Positions 35,554 through 44,065 of a stretch of 64,000 nt of DNA are shown here, piece after piece (position 1 is the first letter of the stretch; every line of letters starts with the position of its first letter). The notes under the pieces were generated by a model. It was not told the origin of the DNA and searched no databases. It saw only the letters and a program-made list of their open reading frames with translations. The position numbers were made by a program, and so were the translations under genes. The DNA comes from Collinsella aerofaciens (lineage in GTDB: Bacteria > Actinomycetota > Coriobacteriia > Coriobacteriales > Coriobacteriaceae), in contig NZ_JAHONA010000007.1 of the NCBI RefSeq assembly GCF_019131995.1, forward strand, positions 1 to 64,000. Reading direction: 5' to 3'.

Positions 35554-35855
35554 AAAAAAGCGCCCGTCCCTACAAGCTGGGACGAAGCGCCACAAAAACG
35601 GGCTGTATGCCCGCAAAAGCTCTTCGTTTAACCACCCAGCTTAGATGCCCTCGCCCGCGTATTCGCGCGCTCGCATCCGTTACTCGGCTGGCCTGTATCG
35701 ACGACCATCTCGGCGATATCTACTAAGACGTGCCTGCGCGGCACGTCCGTTGGGACCGCAGCTCCGGGGTGATTTTCATCGGTCGCATGCACGGGTTCTC
35801 AGCGCTCCCCGCTCTCTGTGGCATGCGGACGGCCGACTACTCGTCCCCATCAACG
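35554..35855 (-). promoter_or_regulatory. T-box riboswitch (tRNA-Ile sensing) upstream of ileS
   Basis: The minus-strand leader opens with the stem I motif GATGGGGACGAGTAG (from 35851) and then an AGAGA box (CAGAGAGCGGGGAGC). The specifier loop reads GAAAATCACCCCGGAG, with codon ATC (Ile) at 35773-35771. Antiterminator: GCTGGG and CGAAG (35640-35622) pair with CTTCG-T-CCCAGC (35587-35576), leaving a bulge that starts TGGT (35634-35631), complementary to an ACCA tRNA 3' end. The competing terminator is GCGC..CGTCCC/GGGACG.GCGC plus six T (35590-35554). A candidate -10, TAGCAT, lies at 35873-35868. Confidence 0.92.
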
Positions 35856-35997
35856 CTTATGCGGAGTATGCTAGCACGTTCCGCGCCGGCGAAAAACCCT
35901 CAACACTGGTTTTATACGTTCGAAATTTCTCGCGGCTGTGGACCTTCTCTAGGAGCAAAATACCTGAAAGCACTTTATCGAAAGAAAGAAGGTTGCC

Positions 35998-37080
35998 ATG
36001 CGCACGATTGGAATGAGTGATTATACCGTTGGCGAGGATTGCTTTACCGAGCTGCCCGCCGCACTGGCCGGGTACGGAGCGACCAAGGTCGCCATCATTG
36101 GCGGCAAGCGAGCCCTGGCTGCGGCGCTGCCGGGAATCGAGGCGGCACTTGAAGGTACCGATGTCGAGGTCCTGGAGACGCGCGTCTATGGCACCAACAG
36201 TACGCGTGCCAATATCGCCAAGGTCGTGAACTCCCCTGCCTGCCAGGAAGCCGACGCGCTCATCGCATGTGGCGGCGGCAAGGCACTCGACACCGTGAAG
36301 ACCGCAGCCATCGAGCTCAAGAAGATCGTCTTTACCGTACCGACGATTTGCTCCAACTGCTCGGCCGCGACCGCCATTGCCGTTGTCTACAATGACGATG
36401 GCTCGCTCGAGGGCTATTCGTACCCCAACCGACCGGCGCACATCTTCATCAACCCCAAGATCATCGCCGAGGCACCGGCAGAGTACTTCTGGGCCGGCGT
36501 GGGCGATGCCCTGTCTAAGCAGCCCGAGGTCGAGTACGCCACGAGCGCCGGTAATTTGGAGCACACCGCCGGTCTTGGCCTGGCACTCGCCCACACCTGC
36601 TCCGAGCCGCTGTTTACCTATGGCGTCCAGGGTCTTGAGGACGTGCGCCAAGACCTGTCGACCGAGGCCGTAAAGCAGATCGCGCTCGACATCGTGGTCA
36701 ACACGGGCTATGTCTCGAACCTGACCAACCAAAACGATTACTACTACAACTCGAGCGTGGCGCACGCGTTCTACAATGCGACGTGCAGCATTGCGCGCGA
36801 GGGAACCTATCTGCACGGCGAGGTCGTGAGCTTGGGCGTGCTCGTCCTGTTTGCCTATACGGGCGATACCGAGAACCTTGTGCGCTACGCCGCCTTTAAC
36901 AAGCAGATGGGCCTGCCCGTGACGCTTGAGCAGGTCGGGCTTTCCGAGGCCGACATCCCTGCCCTGTGCGAATACGCGCACGCCACCAACGAGTGGAAGC
37001 AGGGCAACCCTGAGCCCTTCACTGACGAAAAGTTCGCCGCCGCCATCAAGGCCGCCAACGCCTACGGACACACGCTCTAG
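35998..37080 (+). CDS. iron-containing alcohol dehydrogenase, glycerol dehydrogenase-like
   Basis: A 360-residue GldA-type NAD-dependent metal oxidoreductase. It has the dinucleotide motif CGGGKALDTVK, metal ligands Asp in GVGDALSK, His in VAHAFYN and His in LHGEVVSLGV, and the PTICSNCSAATA segment matching GldA's conserved Thr/Ser patch. All three metal ligands are kept, so it is probably active; the substrate (glycerol or another small polyol/aldehyde) is not determined. GAAGG precedes the ATG. It is divergent from ileS and ends in the 41-bp palindrome. Confidence 0.85.
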   Translation: MRTIGMSDYTVGEDCFTELPAALAGYGATKVAIIGGKRALAAALPGIEAALEGTDVEVLETRVYGTNSTRANIAKVVNSPACQEADALIACGGGKALDTVKTAAIELKKIVFTVPTICSNCSAATAIAVVYNDDGSLEGYSYPNRPAHIFINPKIIAEAPAEYFWAGVGDALSKQPEVEYATSAGNLEHTAGLGLALAHTCSEPLFTYGVQGLEDVRQDLSTEAVKQIALDIVVNTGYVSNLTNQNDYYYNSSVAHAFYNATCSIAREGTYLHGEVVSLGVLVLFAYTGDTENLVRYAAFNKQMGLPVTLEQVGLSEADIPALCEYAHATNEWKQGNPEPFTDEKFAAAIKAANAYGHTL

Positions 37081-37089
37081 CTCTAACCC

Positions 37090-37130
37090 AAAACCACCAC
37101 AAAGGGGACAGGCACCTTTGTGGTGGTTTT
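37090..37130. repeat. 41-bp palindromic element, copy 2 (bidirectional terminator)
   Basis: The 16-bp stem AAAACCACCACAAAGG/CCTTTGTGGTGGTTTT has loop GGACAGGCA and lies between the convergent GldA-like gene and the DUF523 gene, touching the latter's stop codon. Exact inverse of 29429-29469. It is followed by TTATT on the plus strand. Confidence 0.9.
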
Positions 37131-37585
37131 TATTGCTCCAACATGCTGGGGTCGAACTCGCTTGCCGGGATCACACGGTAGCCGTGGCGCAGGAGCAGGT
37201 CGACGAAAACACCGTTGCCCGCGGTGAGCGTACCGCTAAAGGTGCCGTCGTAGATGTGACCCGCACCGCACGAGGGGCTGCGGTCCTGAAGGATGCACGC
37301 GACTATCTCTTCCGGTCCGCCTGCCTGCTCGCACATATCGAGCGCACGTTGGGCACCCAGGCGAAATTTGCGATCAACCGAGATGCCCTCGCAGGTACGG
37401 ACCTCGCCGTTCACAATCTCGGACGGCTTGCGCGGCGTGGGCAGGCCGCCAAAGACCTCAGGGCACACCAAGAGGACCTCGGTCCCCGTGCGCTCGCAAG
37501 CCTCGATCAGCTCTCGATGATAGTTGTCGAGCCCGTTATACTTGCAGCTCTCGCCCATTAAACAGGCGCTCACCACGATCTTCAT
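37130..37585 (-). CDS. DUF523 domain protein
   Basis: A 151-residue protein of the DUF523 (YbbK-like) family. It has Cys motifs at SACLMGESCKYNG, VCPEVFGGLPTPR and RSPSCGAGHIYDG. The conserved cysteines suggest metal or Fe-S binding, but no activity is established. The start ATG at 37585 has GAGAGG 7 nt upstream; earlier ATG/GTG codons lie within that site. Confidence 0.85.
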   Translation of the reverse strand: MKIVVSACLMGESCKYNGLDNYHRELIEACERTGTEVLLVCPEVFGGLPTPRKPSEIVNGEVRTCEGISVDRKFRLGAQRALDMCEQAGGPEEIVACILQDRSPSCGAGHIYDGTFSGTLTAGNGVFVDLLLRHGYRVIPASEFDPSMLEQ

Positions 37586-37666
37586 TTCCATCCCTCTCAA
37601 GCAAAACGCCCCATTTGAGAAAGCTGCTCAAATGGGGCGTCGGCGTTTACTGGATCGGCCGCGGCG

Positions 37667-39574
37667 TTACTGCTGATTGGGCATCAACGGATTCTCACGC
37701 GTGAGGAGGTTCATGAACTCCTCGCCCGTGATGGTCTCCTTCTTGTACAGATAACGAGCCAGCTCATGGAGCTTGAACTTGTTCTCCTTGAGGATCTGCA
37801 GAGCGCGATCGTGCGCGTCCTCGATTAGCTTAGCGACAATCGCGTCCACACGCTCGGCCGTACCGGGGGCGCAGGTGAGCGACGTGTCCTGGTTGAGATA
37901 CGCGTTCTGCACGGTACCGAGCGCCATCATGCCAAACTCGTCGGACATACCAAAGCGAGTCACCATATTGCGGGCGAGCTTGGTGGCCTGCTCGATATCG
38001 TTGGCGGCACCGGTCGTCATCTCGCCAAAGATGAGCTCCTCGGCCGCACGGCCGCCGCAGTAGACGGCGAGCTTGTCCAAGACCTCCTGGCGCGTCGTCA
38101 GGAAGCGCTCGTCCTCCTCGACCTGCATGGTATAACCAAGAGCACCGCTCGTGCGCGGCACGATGGTGATCTTCGTGACCGGCGCAGAGCCCTTCTGGCG
38201 AGCAGCAACGATGGCATGGCCGATCTCGTGATAAGAAACGACCTGCTTCTCGTGGTCGGACAGCACCGTGGACTTACGCTGTTGGCCGGCAATGACGACC
38301 TCCACCGACTCCTCGAAGTCGTCCTGGGTTGCACGCTTGCGACCCTCGCGAACGGCGCGCAGGGCGCCCTCGTTGATGATATTGGCCAGGTCGGCGCCCG
38401 AGGCACCGGGCGTGGCACGGGCAATCGTGGTCAGATCGATCGGCGGCTCGGTCTTCACACTCTTGGCGTGGAGCTCGAGGATGTTCTTACGGCCGGTCAG
38501 ATCGGGCAACTCGACGGGGATGCGGCGGTCAAAACGACCGGGGCGCAGTAGAGCGGGATCGAGACTGTCGGGGCGGTTGGTTGCGGCAAGGACAACGATA
38601 CCCTTGTGGTTATCGAAACCATCCATCTCGGTCAGCAACTGATTGAGCGTCTGCTCGCGCTCGTCGTTGCCGCTAAAGCCGCCGCCATCGCGCTTCTTAC
38701 CGATGGTATCGATCTCATCGATAAAGACGATACACGGGGCCTTTTCCTTGGCCTGCTTAAACAGGTCACGAACCTTTGCAGCGCCGCGACCAACAAACAT
38801 CTCAACGAACTCAGAGCCCGAAATGCTAAAGAACGGAACACCGGCCTCGCCGGCAACAGCCTTGGCAAGCAGGGTCTTACCGGTACCCGGAGGGCCAACA
38901 AGGAGAGCACCGCGCGGCAGCTTGGCGCCGATCTCCTCGTAGCGCTGCGGCTTCTCCAGAAAGTCGACGACCTCCTTGAGAGACTCCTTGGCCTCTTCCT
39001 GGCCGGCGACGTCCTTAAAGGTCACGCCCACGTCCTTGGAGGCGATCACGCGCGCGCCGGACTTACCCAGTCCGCCGCCGCCAAAACCGCCGCCGCCAAA
39101 GTTCATCGACGGGCCGTCATCGCCCATAGCCTTCTTCATGCGGCGGTTGAGCCACCAACCGATGAGGAAGAAAATCGCCATGGGAAGAATGAGTGTGAGC
39201 AGGTAGTAGGTCATCAAACCCGAGTTTTTATCGGGAACGACCGACTCCAGCGAAGCGCCAGACTCAAGCACGCGATCGGTAAAGCCCGCATCGTTCGGCA
39301 CACCGGTCGTCTTATAGGCGATGTTCTCGTCCTCGCCCTTCTTGGTGTAATAAATCGAGTAATCGTCCGTGTTGTACTCGACCTTGTCGACACTCTTCTT
39401 ATCGAGCGCCTTGACAAACGTCGAGTAATCGGTCTTCGTAATCTGCTGCGTGTGACCGATGTTGGGGAACAGAACGGTCGAGAGCACGAGGTAGACGACG
39501 AAGGCGATGAGCACGTAGAGGATCATATTCCGTCTACGCTTGTTGTCATCCATCTCCATCTGCTTGAACTCCAT
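37667..39574 (-). CDS. ftsH: ATP-dependent zinc metalloprotease FtsH
   Basis: Membrane AAA+ protease for quality control. The 635 residues comprise two N-terminal membrane helices (about 16-36 and 120-140) around an extracytoplasmic domain, Walker [17 protein letters not shown], Walker [12 protein letters not shown], the SRH region [21 protein letters not shown], and the zinc site [11 protein letters not shown] (HExxH). A glycine-rich linker ([16 protein letters not shown]) joins membrane and AAA parts. Three in-frame ATG codons near the start leave it uncertain by about ten residues. Confidence 0.95.
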   Translation of the reverse strand: MEFKQMEMDDNKRRRNMILYVLIAFVVYLVLSTVLFPNIGHTQQITKTDYSTFVKALDKKSVDKVEYNTDDYSIYYTKKGEDENIAYKTTGVPNDAGFTDRVLESGASLESVVPDKNSGLMTYYLLTLILPMAIFFLIGWWLNRRMKKAMGDDGPSMNFGGGGFGGGGLGKSGARVIASKDVGVTFKDVAGQEEAKESLKEVVDFLEKPQRYEEIGAKLPRGALLVGPPGTGKTLLAKAVAGEAGVPFFSISGSEFVEMFVGRGAAKVRDLFKQAKEKAPCIVFIDEIDTIGKKRDGGGFSGNDEREQTLNQLLTEMDGFDNHKGIVVLAATNRPDSLDPALLRPGRFDRRIPVELPDLTGRKNILELHAKSVKTEPPIDLTTIARATPGASGADLANIINEGALRAVREGRKRATQDDFEESVEVVIAGQQRKSTVLSDHEKQVVSYHEIGHAIVAARQKGSAPVTKITIVPRTSGALGYTMQVEEDERFLTTRQEVLDKLAVYCGGRAAEELIFGEMTTGAANDIEQATKLARNMVTRFGMSDEFGMMALGTVQNAYLNQDTSLTCAPGTAERVDAIVAKLIEDAHDRALQILKENKFKLHELARYLYKKETITGEEFMNLLTRENPLMPNQQ

Positions 39575-39651
39575 CTACTGGGGTTGATAATGGTTTCTAG
39601 AATACCCAACCCGAGCGACGATAAACCGACGCCGGGCACGAAAGGACAGAG

Positions 39652-39899
39652 ATGGCATCACTGTAAGTCGGCAAGGTTCAAATCTATACAGGCGACGGCA
39701 AGGGCAAGACGACGGCTGCTTTGGGGCGCGAGAGGATGTCGAGGAACTGATTGCGATAAAGCCCGCCACCACGGAGCTCGTGCTCCCCGGCCGCGGCTTG
39801 CTACCCCTCGCCGACCTTGCCGACCTAGTAACCGAAATGCGCCCCGTCAAACACTACTTCGATGAAGGTCTCCTAGCCCGCCAAGGCATCGAATACTAA
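39652..39899 (+). pseudogene. remnant of corrinoid adenosyltransferase (CobO/BtuR type)
   Basis: A GAAAGGA ribosome site precedes an ATG, but the frame meets TAA after four codons (39664-39666). The same frame then encodes GKVQIYTGDGKGKTTAALG, the P-loop N-terminus of the family. From about 39732 the -1 frame encodes DVEELIAIKPATTELVLPGR followed by DLVTEMRPVKHYFDEG and ARQGIEY, the family's C-terminus, ending in TAA at 39897-39899. The middle of the protein, roughly a hundred codons, is deleted. The gene therefore has a nonsense mutation, an internal deletion and a frameshift. Confidence 0.88.
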
Positions 39900-39936
39900 T
39901 TGATTCGTTTTCCGCCAACACCTAAAGCTCATAAGG

Positions 39937-40005
39937 AAGTTGCGGTGGAATAGTACTTGTTTGACGGTCCGCAAGGACTTTTCAGGAACTATTTCACCGC
40001 AACTT
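39937..40005. repeat. inverted repeat, AAGTTGCGGTGAAATAG family (copy 2)
   Basis: Arms at 39937-39954 and 39988-40005 pair over 18 bp with one G-T wobble, and an inner GTCC-GCAA-GGAC hairpin sits in the loop. The arms match those at 6333-6405; the loop does not. It lies between the cobO remnant and the MATE gene. Confidence 0.8.
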
Positions 40006-40028
40006 ATCAGGGGTATCCGACGGATGAG

Positions 40029-41378
40029 CTAGGCGGTGGCGCGACCTAGCCAGTTGCCGCTGTGGTGGTAGATGGTGAACATGGTTGCGGTGATGAGCCA
40101 GGTTACGGGGTAGACCAGCAGCAGGTGCTCAAGCGACGGGTCGAACGGCATAATCGCAAACACCCAGATCACTCTGAGCACGACGGTGCCAAAAATCGTG
40201 AGCAGCATGGGCTGCAAGCTCACGCCGGCGCCGCGAATGGATCCCGACGCGTTCTCGATAATCGAGAAAATCGCATAGAACGGCGCAATGAAATGGAGGA
40301 TGGTCGTGGTGTACGCCGAAATCGAAGCATCGTCGACAAACAGACGAGACAGCGGACCCGAGAATACCAGCAGCACGGCAGACAGGCCACCAATGAGCAT
40401 AAACGACAGCACGAGCGACGTATGGTAGCCCTTGCGCATGCGCTCGTAGTTGCGCGCGCCAAAGTTCTGTGCCGAGAATGTGGTGATCGACACGCCAAGC
40501 GCCTCGGTAACCATCCAGACAATGCCATCCAGGCGGCCCGAAAGACCCCACGCCGTGGTGACATCGGCACCAAACGAGTTGACCGACACCTGAATCAAAA
40601 CGTTGGAAATCGAGTACGCAGCAGACTGAAAGCCAAGTGGCAGACCACACGAGATCATGCTCTTACAAATAGCAGGATCAATGCCGAGTTTGGACAGTGA
40701 AAGCCGCCACGCACCCGGTGCGTGCATCATACGAATCACGATCATCGTGGCATTGGAGCAAATGGTCAGCGCCACCGCGATGCCGCAGCCCAGAGCCTCC
40801 ATATGAAGCACGGCAACGAAGATGACATCCAGCACCGCATTAACAAGGCAGCCGGAGGCGATGATCACAGCAGGCCCGCGCGTGTCGCCCACGGCGCGCA
40901 GCAATGCCGTTCCCATATTGAGCAGCAGCGCCGCAACCATAGCGGCAAAATAGCAACGAGCATAGGCCACGCCCTCGGCCAATAGTTCATGCGGCGTGTT
41001 CATAAGCACCAGCATGGGCTCAACGAACACTATGCCAAGAATCGAGAAGGCGATGCCGCCCACCAGCGCGAGCGTCATGGCCGTATGGACCGATCGGCTC
41101 AGGCGCTCGTCATCGTGCTGGCCAAAAAACTGGCCCGTAATGACCGCGCAGCCGGCACCGACGCCAACGCAAAAGCCAATGCAGAGCTCGGTGAGCACCA
41201 TCGTGGCCTGAATGCCACCCAGCGCGAGCTTGCCGCCAAACTGACCGACGATATAGGTACCGATAAGCGTGTATGCCTGCTGAAAGAACGAACTAAAGAA
41301 GATGGGAACGCACAGCGACAGCAGCTGCTGCCAAATGACACCCTGCGTTACATCGATAGCCGTAGATTTCTTAGCCAC
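40029..41378 (-). CDS. MATE-family efflux transporter
   Basis: A 449-residue protein with about 12 membrane helices in two homologous halves (QQAYTLIGTYIVGQFGG with VGVGAGCAVITGQFFGQ; later NVLIQVSVNSFGADVTTAWG with ITTFSAQNFGARNYERMRKG). Such proteins export drugs or metabolites using Na+ or H+ gradients; the substrate is unknown. It stands alone between the cobO remnant and the TrmH-like gene. Confidence 0.9.
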   Translation of the reverse strand: MAKKSTAIDVTQGVIWQQLLSLCVPIFFSSFFQQAYTLIGTYIVGQFGGKLALGGIQATMVLTELCIGFCVGVGAGCAVITGQFFGQHDDERLSRSVHTAMTLALVGGIAFSILGIVFVEPMLVLMNTPHELLAEGVAYARCYFAAMVAALLLNMGTALLRAVGDTRGPAVIIASGCLVNAVLDVIFVAVLHMEALGCGIAVALTICSNATMIVIRMMHAPGAWRLSLSKLGIDPAICKSMISCGLPLGFQSAAYSISNVLIQVSVNSFGADVTTAWGLSGRLDGIVWMVTEALGVSITTFSAQNFGARNYERMRKGYHTSLVLSFMLIGGLSAVLLVFSGPLSRLFVDDASISAYTTTILHFIAPFYAIFSIIENASGSIRGAGVSLQPMLLTIFGTVVLRVIWVFAIMPFDPSLEHLLLVYPVTWLITATMFTIYHHSGNWLGRATA

Positions 41379-41498
41379 ACGCCCTCCCCACTAGCGTACG
41401 TCATACAACACATCAATAGTACGGCAAAGCCGCTATCAGCTTAACACCGACCGAAGGCAGTCGAAACACCTCTGGCGGCAAAGCTCGAGAGCACCCCG

Positions 41499-42413
41499 CT
41501 AGTGATACAGCCCCGGCTGGTAGTGGTACTCGTTGCTCACATGCGGGCACAGCTGCCAAAAGGCGACAGCACTTGCCGCGGCCACGTTAAGCGAATCGAC
41601 CCCGTGCGCCATCGGAATGCGCACGGCTCGGTCACAGCCCGAGATGGTCTTGGCGCCCAGGCCGGCACCCTCGGTGCCCATAAAGATTGCCAGGCGGTCA
41701 ATCTCCTGCAGCGCGGGATCGTCCAACGACACCGAATCATCCGTCAACGCCATCGCGGCACACGAAAAGCCGGCATCGTGCAGCGCCGCCAGCCCATCAT
41801 GCGGCCATACGCGCGCCTCGCTGCCAATGCGTGTCCAGGGCACCTGGAACACCGTGCCCATGCTCACGCGGGCCGAGCGACGGTACAGCGGATCGCAGCA
41901 CGTAGGGCTCACCAAAATGCCATCGACGTTCAGCGCAGCCGCCGAGCGGAAAATCGCGCCGACGTTGGTGTGGTCGACAATACCCTCGAGCACGCACACG
42001 CGCACCGGGCGCTCCCCCGCCGCCTCGACGACGCCGCCCAAGAACTCATCAACCGGAATCTGACGCGGGCGACGGAACGCCGCGAGCGCACCGCGCGTCA
42101 CGTTAAAGCCCGTCAGCTGCTCCATAAGCTCCATCGAGGCCACGAACACGGGAACCGGGCCCGCACCTTCGCGCACAACCAGGCGCTCAAACAGCGGCAT
42201 CATCTGGTCGAGCCAGCGTTCGCCCAAAAGAAAGCTCACCGGCTCGTATCCGGCACGCACTGCGCGCTCGATAACCTTGGCACTCTCGGCGATAAAGATG
42301 CCCTTTTGCGGCTCCAGCACGCAGCGCAGCTCACGCTCGGTCAGTCGCACGTAGGCATCAAGCCGCTCGTCCTCGAGCGAATCGATTCGCAGCACCTCAA
42401 CGGCATCAGTCAT
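41499..42413 (-). CDS. TrmH/SpoU-family RNA 2'-O-methyltransferase
   Basis: A 304-residue protein with an N-terminal substrate-binding domain (about 1-120) and a SPOUT knot domain showing EGIVDHTNVGAIFRSAAAL (motif 1), IFMGTEGAGL (motif 2) and RIPMAHGVDSLNVAAASAV (motif 3). It would methylate ribose in tRNA or rRNA; the exact nucleotide cannot be assigned. The start is the ATG at 42413; the frame extends to 42446 with a weaker context. Confidence 0.88.
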   Translation of the reverse strand: MTDAVEVLRIDSLEDERLDAYVRLTERELRCVLEPQKGIFIAESAKVIERAVRAGYEPVSFLLGERWLDQMMPLFERLVVREGAGPVPVFVASMELMEQLTGFNVTRGALAAFRRPRQIPVDEFLGGVVEAAGERPVRVCVLEGIVDHTNVGAIFRSAAALNVDGILVSPTCCDPLYRRSARVSMGTVFQVPWTRIGSEARVWPHDGLAALHDAGFSCAAMALTDDSVSLDDPALQEIDRLAIFMGTEGAGLGAKTISGCDRAVRIPMAHGVDSLNVAAASAVAFWQLCPHVSNEYHYQPGLYH

Positions 42414-42522
42414 AGCAGCCTGCCCGCACCCTTCTTTACAGTACATCTATACCAAACGAGGCGACGCTAAGCGCCGCCCCATGCATTCAAACAACCCGAT
42501 GATACCGTTCACGCCAGACGAT

Positions 42523-43041
42523 TTACGCCTCAACGCGACGATACGTCACGAACTCATAATCGACGCCCTCGTCGCCCTCGTCGGCGGCAATCGTGGCAAC
42601 ACCGCAACGCCGCGCAATCTCCCACGCGGGATCGGCATCCAGATCGGGAAAGTACGTATCCACGTCATGCACGCAATGGTTATGCGTAACTTCGGCCTCC
42701 ACGCAATACGGCAAAAACTGCCGATAGACATCGCCGCCACCGAGCACCCATGCAACAGCCTCATCGGCAACCGCGGCGAGCGCTTCGTCAATGCTATGCA
42801 CCACGTCAACGCCCTCGGGGGCAAAGCCCTCGTCGCGCGTGAGCACAATGTTGCGACGATTCTTGAGCGGACGCCCGCCGGGAAAACTCAGCAGCGTCTT
42901 GCGTCCCATAATGACCGGGCAACCTTTGGTGCACGCCACAAAATGACGCATGTCGGCGCGATTGGACACCACCATGTCACCCTCGCAACCAATGCCCCAG
43001 TCGTCGCACACGGCGACAATGGCAGAAAGCTTACACGTCAT
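42523..43041 (-). CDS. folA: dihydrofolate reductase
   Basis: Reduces dihydrofolate using NADPH. The 172 residues have SAIVAVCDDWGIGCEGDMV at the start, GRKTLLSFPGGRPLKNRRNIVLT, and the GGGDVYRQFLP motif. The start ATG at 43041 has AGGTGA upstream; a GTG at 43050 lies within the upstream site. It directly follows thyA (overlapping control region), the usual pair for recycling the folate oxidised by ThyA. Confidence 0.95.
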   Translation of the reverse strand: MTCKLSAIVAVCDDWGIGCEGDMVVSNRADMRHFVACTKGCPVIMGRKTLLSFPGGRPLKNRRNIVLTRDEGFAPEGVDVVHSIDEALAAVADEAVAWVLGGGDVYRQFLPYCVEAEVTHNHCVHDVDTYFPDLDADPAWEIARRCGVATIAADEGDEGVDYEFVTYRRVEA

Positions 43042-43050
43042 GCGCGTCAC

Positions 43051-43899
43051 CTACACCGCAATGGGAATGTTCTTGACCTGCGGGCCGTGCTCGTAGCCCT
43101 CGACGATCAGATCATCGGTCGTAAACGCATAGAAATCGTGCACGTCAGGGTTAAGCGTTACCTTAGGCGCCGCAAACTGCGGACGCTCGATAAGCTCGCG
43201 AACGATATCGACATGACGGTCGTAAATATGGGCATCGGCGATCACGTGCAGCAGCTCGCCGGGAATCATATCGACCGACTGCGCAACCATCATCAGCAAA
43301 ATGGCGTACTGGCACACATTCCAGTTGTTCGCGGCCAAAATATCCTGGCTACGCTGGTTGAGAATCATGTTGAGCGTCGGCTTGTCGTCCTGCGGGCGCT
43401 GCGTCACGTTATACGTCACGCTGTAGGCGCACGGATACAGGTGCATCTCGGACAGGTCGCTAAACACATAGGTGTTGGTCATGATGCGGCGGCTGTACGG
43501 CGTGTGCTTGAGGTCGTACAGCACGCGGTCCATCTGATCAAAGTCACCCTCGGCATAATGGCTCTTCTGCCCAATCTGGTAGCCGTAGGCTTTGCCGATA
43601 GAGCCGGTCTCGTCGGCCCACTCATCCCAAATATGGCTGTTGAGGTCATGCACGTTATTGGACTTCTTCTGATAAATCCAAAGGATCTCATCCATGGCAG
43701 ATTTGAGCGCCGTACGACGCAGCGTGAGCGCCGGGAACTCCTCGCGCAGGTCGTAGCGCGCCGTAACTCCAAAGTTTTTAATGGTATAGGCAGGGGTGCC
43801 ATCCTCCCACACCGGGCGGACCTTTTGGCCCTCGGTGGTGGTGCCATGGTCCAAGATATCGCGGCACATGGTTACAAACTGTTGATCAGCCTTGCTCAT
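43051..43899 (-). CDS. thyA: thymidylate synthase (B. subtilis ThyA-like)
   Basis: Makes dTMP from dUMP. The 282 residues resemble B. subtilis ThyA more than the E. coli type: WIYQKKSNNVHDLN, AYGYQIGQK, the catalytic-cysteine motif MHLYPCAYSVTYNV, LNQRSQDILAANNWNV and DAHIYDRHVD. The start ATG at 43899 has GGAGGG upstream; the long frame to 44214 runs into the divergent gene and is rejected. Upstream operators at 43985-44053 could also affect it. Confidence 0.93.
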   Translation of the reverse strand: MSKADQQFVTMCRDILDHGTTTEGQKVRPVWEDGTPAYTIKNFGVTARYDLREEFPALTLRRTALKSAMDEILWIYQKKSNNVHDLNSHIWDEWADETGSIGKAYGYQIGQKSHYAEGDFDQMDRVLYDLKHTPYSRRIMTNTYVFSDLSEMHLYPCAYSVTYNVTQRPQDDKPTLNMILNQRSQDILAANNWNVCQYAILLMMVAQSVDMIPGELLHVIADAHIYDRHVDIVRELIERPQFAAPKVTLNPDVHDFYAFTTDDLIVEGYEHGPQVKNIPIAV

Positions 43900-43984
43900 T
43901 GACCCTCCTGTCAGTCGCCTACAAGCGAGATTCATTGTAGCCCAGGCACACGCGGCCCCACAGCCCAAACATAAGCCCTCATTT

Positions 43985-43999
43985 TCTGACATATGCCAA
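43985..43999 (+). promoter_or_regulatory. operator site 1, TCTGACATATGCCAA
   Basis: Contains the dyad TGACATATGCCA (one mismatch from a perfect palindrome). It matches site 2 (44039-44053) in the opposite orientation, centre to centre 53 bp, close to five helical turns. Confidence 0.65.
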
Positions 44000-44038
44000 A
44001 AATGCCTTGCTCTGCAGCGCACACGCGTTATTCTATTG

Positions 44039-44053
44039 TTGACATATGTCAGA
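44039..44053 (-). promoter_or_regulatory. operator site 2, perfect dyad TGACATATGTCA
   Basis: Twelve-bp perfect palindrome (44040-44051) within TTGACATATGTCAGA, ending 12 bp before the DUF134-NifX start. A candidate -10, TATTCT, lies at 44029-44034, so binding here would overlap the transcription start. Confidence 0.7.
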
Positions 44054-44065
44054 TAAGGAGTGCGC

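Noticed and set aside
32739..35726. 995-codon open frame on the plus strand opposite ileS
   Set aside because: Antisense shadow. The GC-rich coding strand avoids TTA, CTA and TCA codons, so the opposite strand stays open; the same happens opposite smc, fruA, ptsI and alaS. The protein has no recognisable motifs.
35645..36016. 123-codon plus-strand frame upstream of the GldA-like gene
   Set aside because: It is antisense to the T-box leader and runs into the GldA-like start in another frame; Arg/Ser-rich with no motif.
42447..42522. hairpin GGCGACGCT/AGCGCCGCC downstream of folA as a terminator
   Set aside because: Stem has a mismatch and there is no T run on the minus strand.
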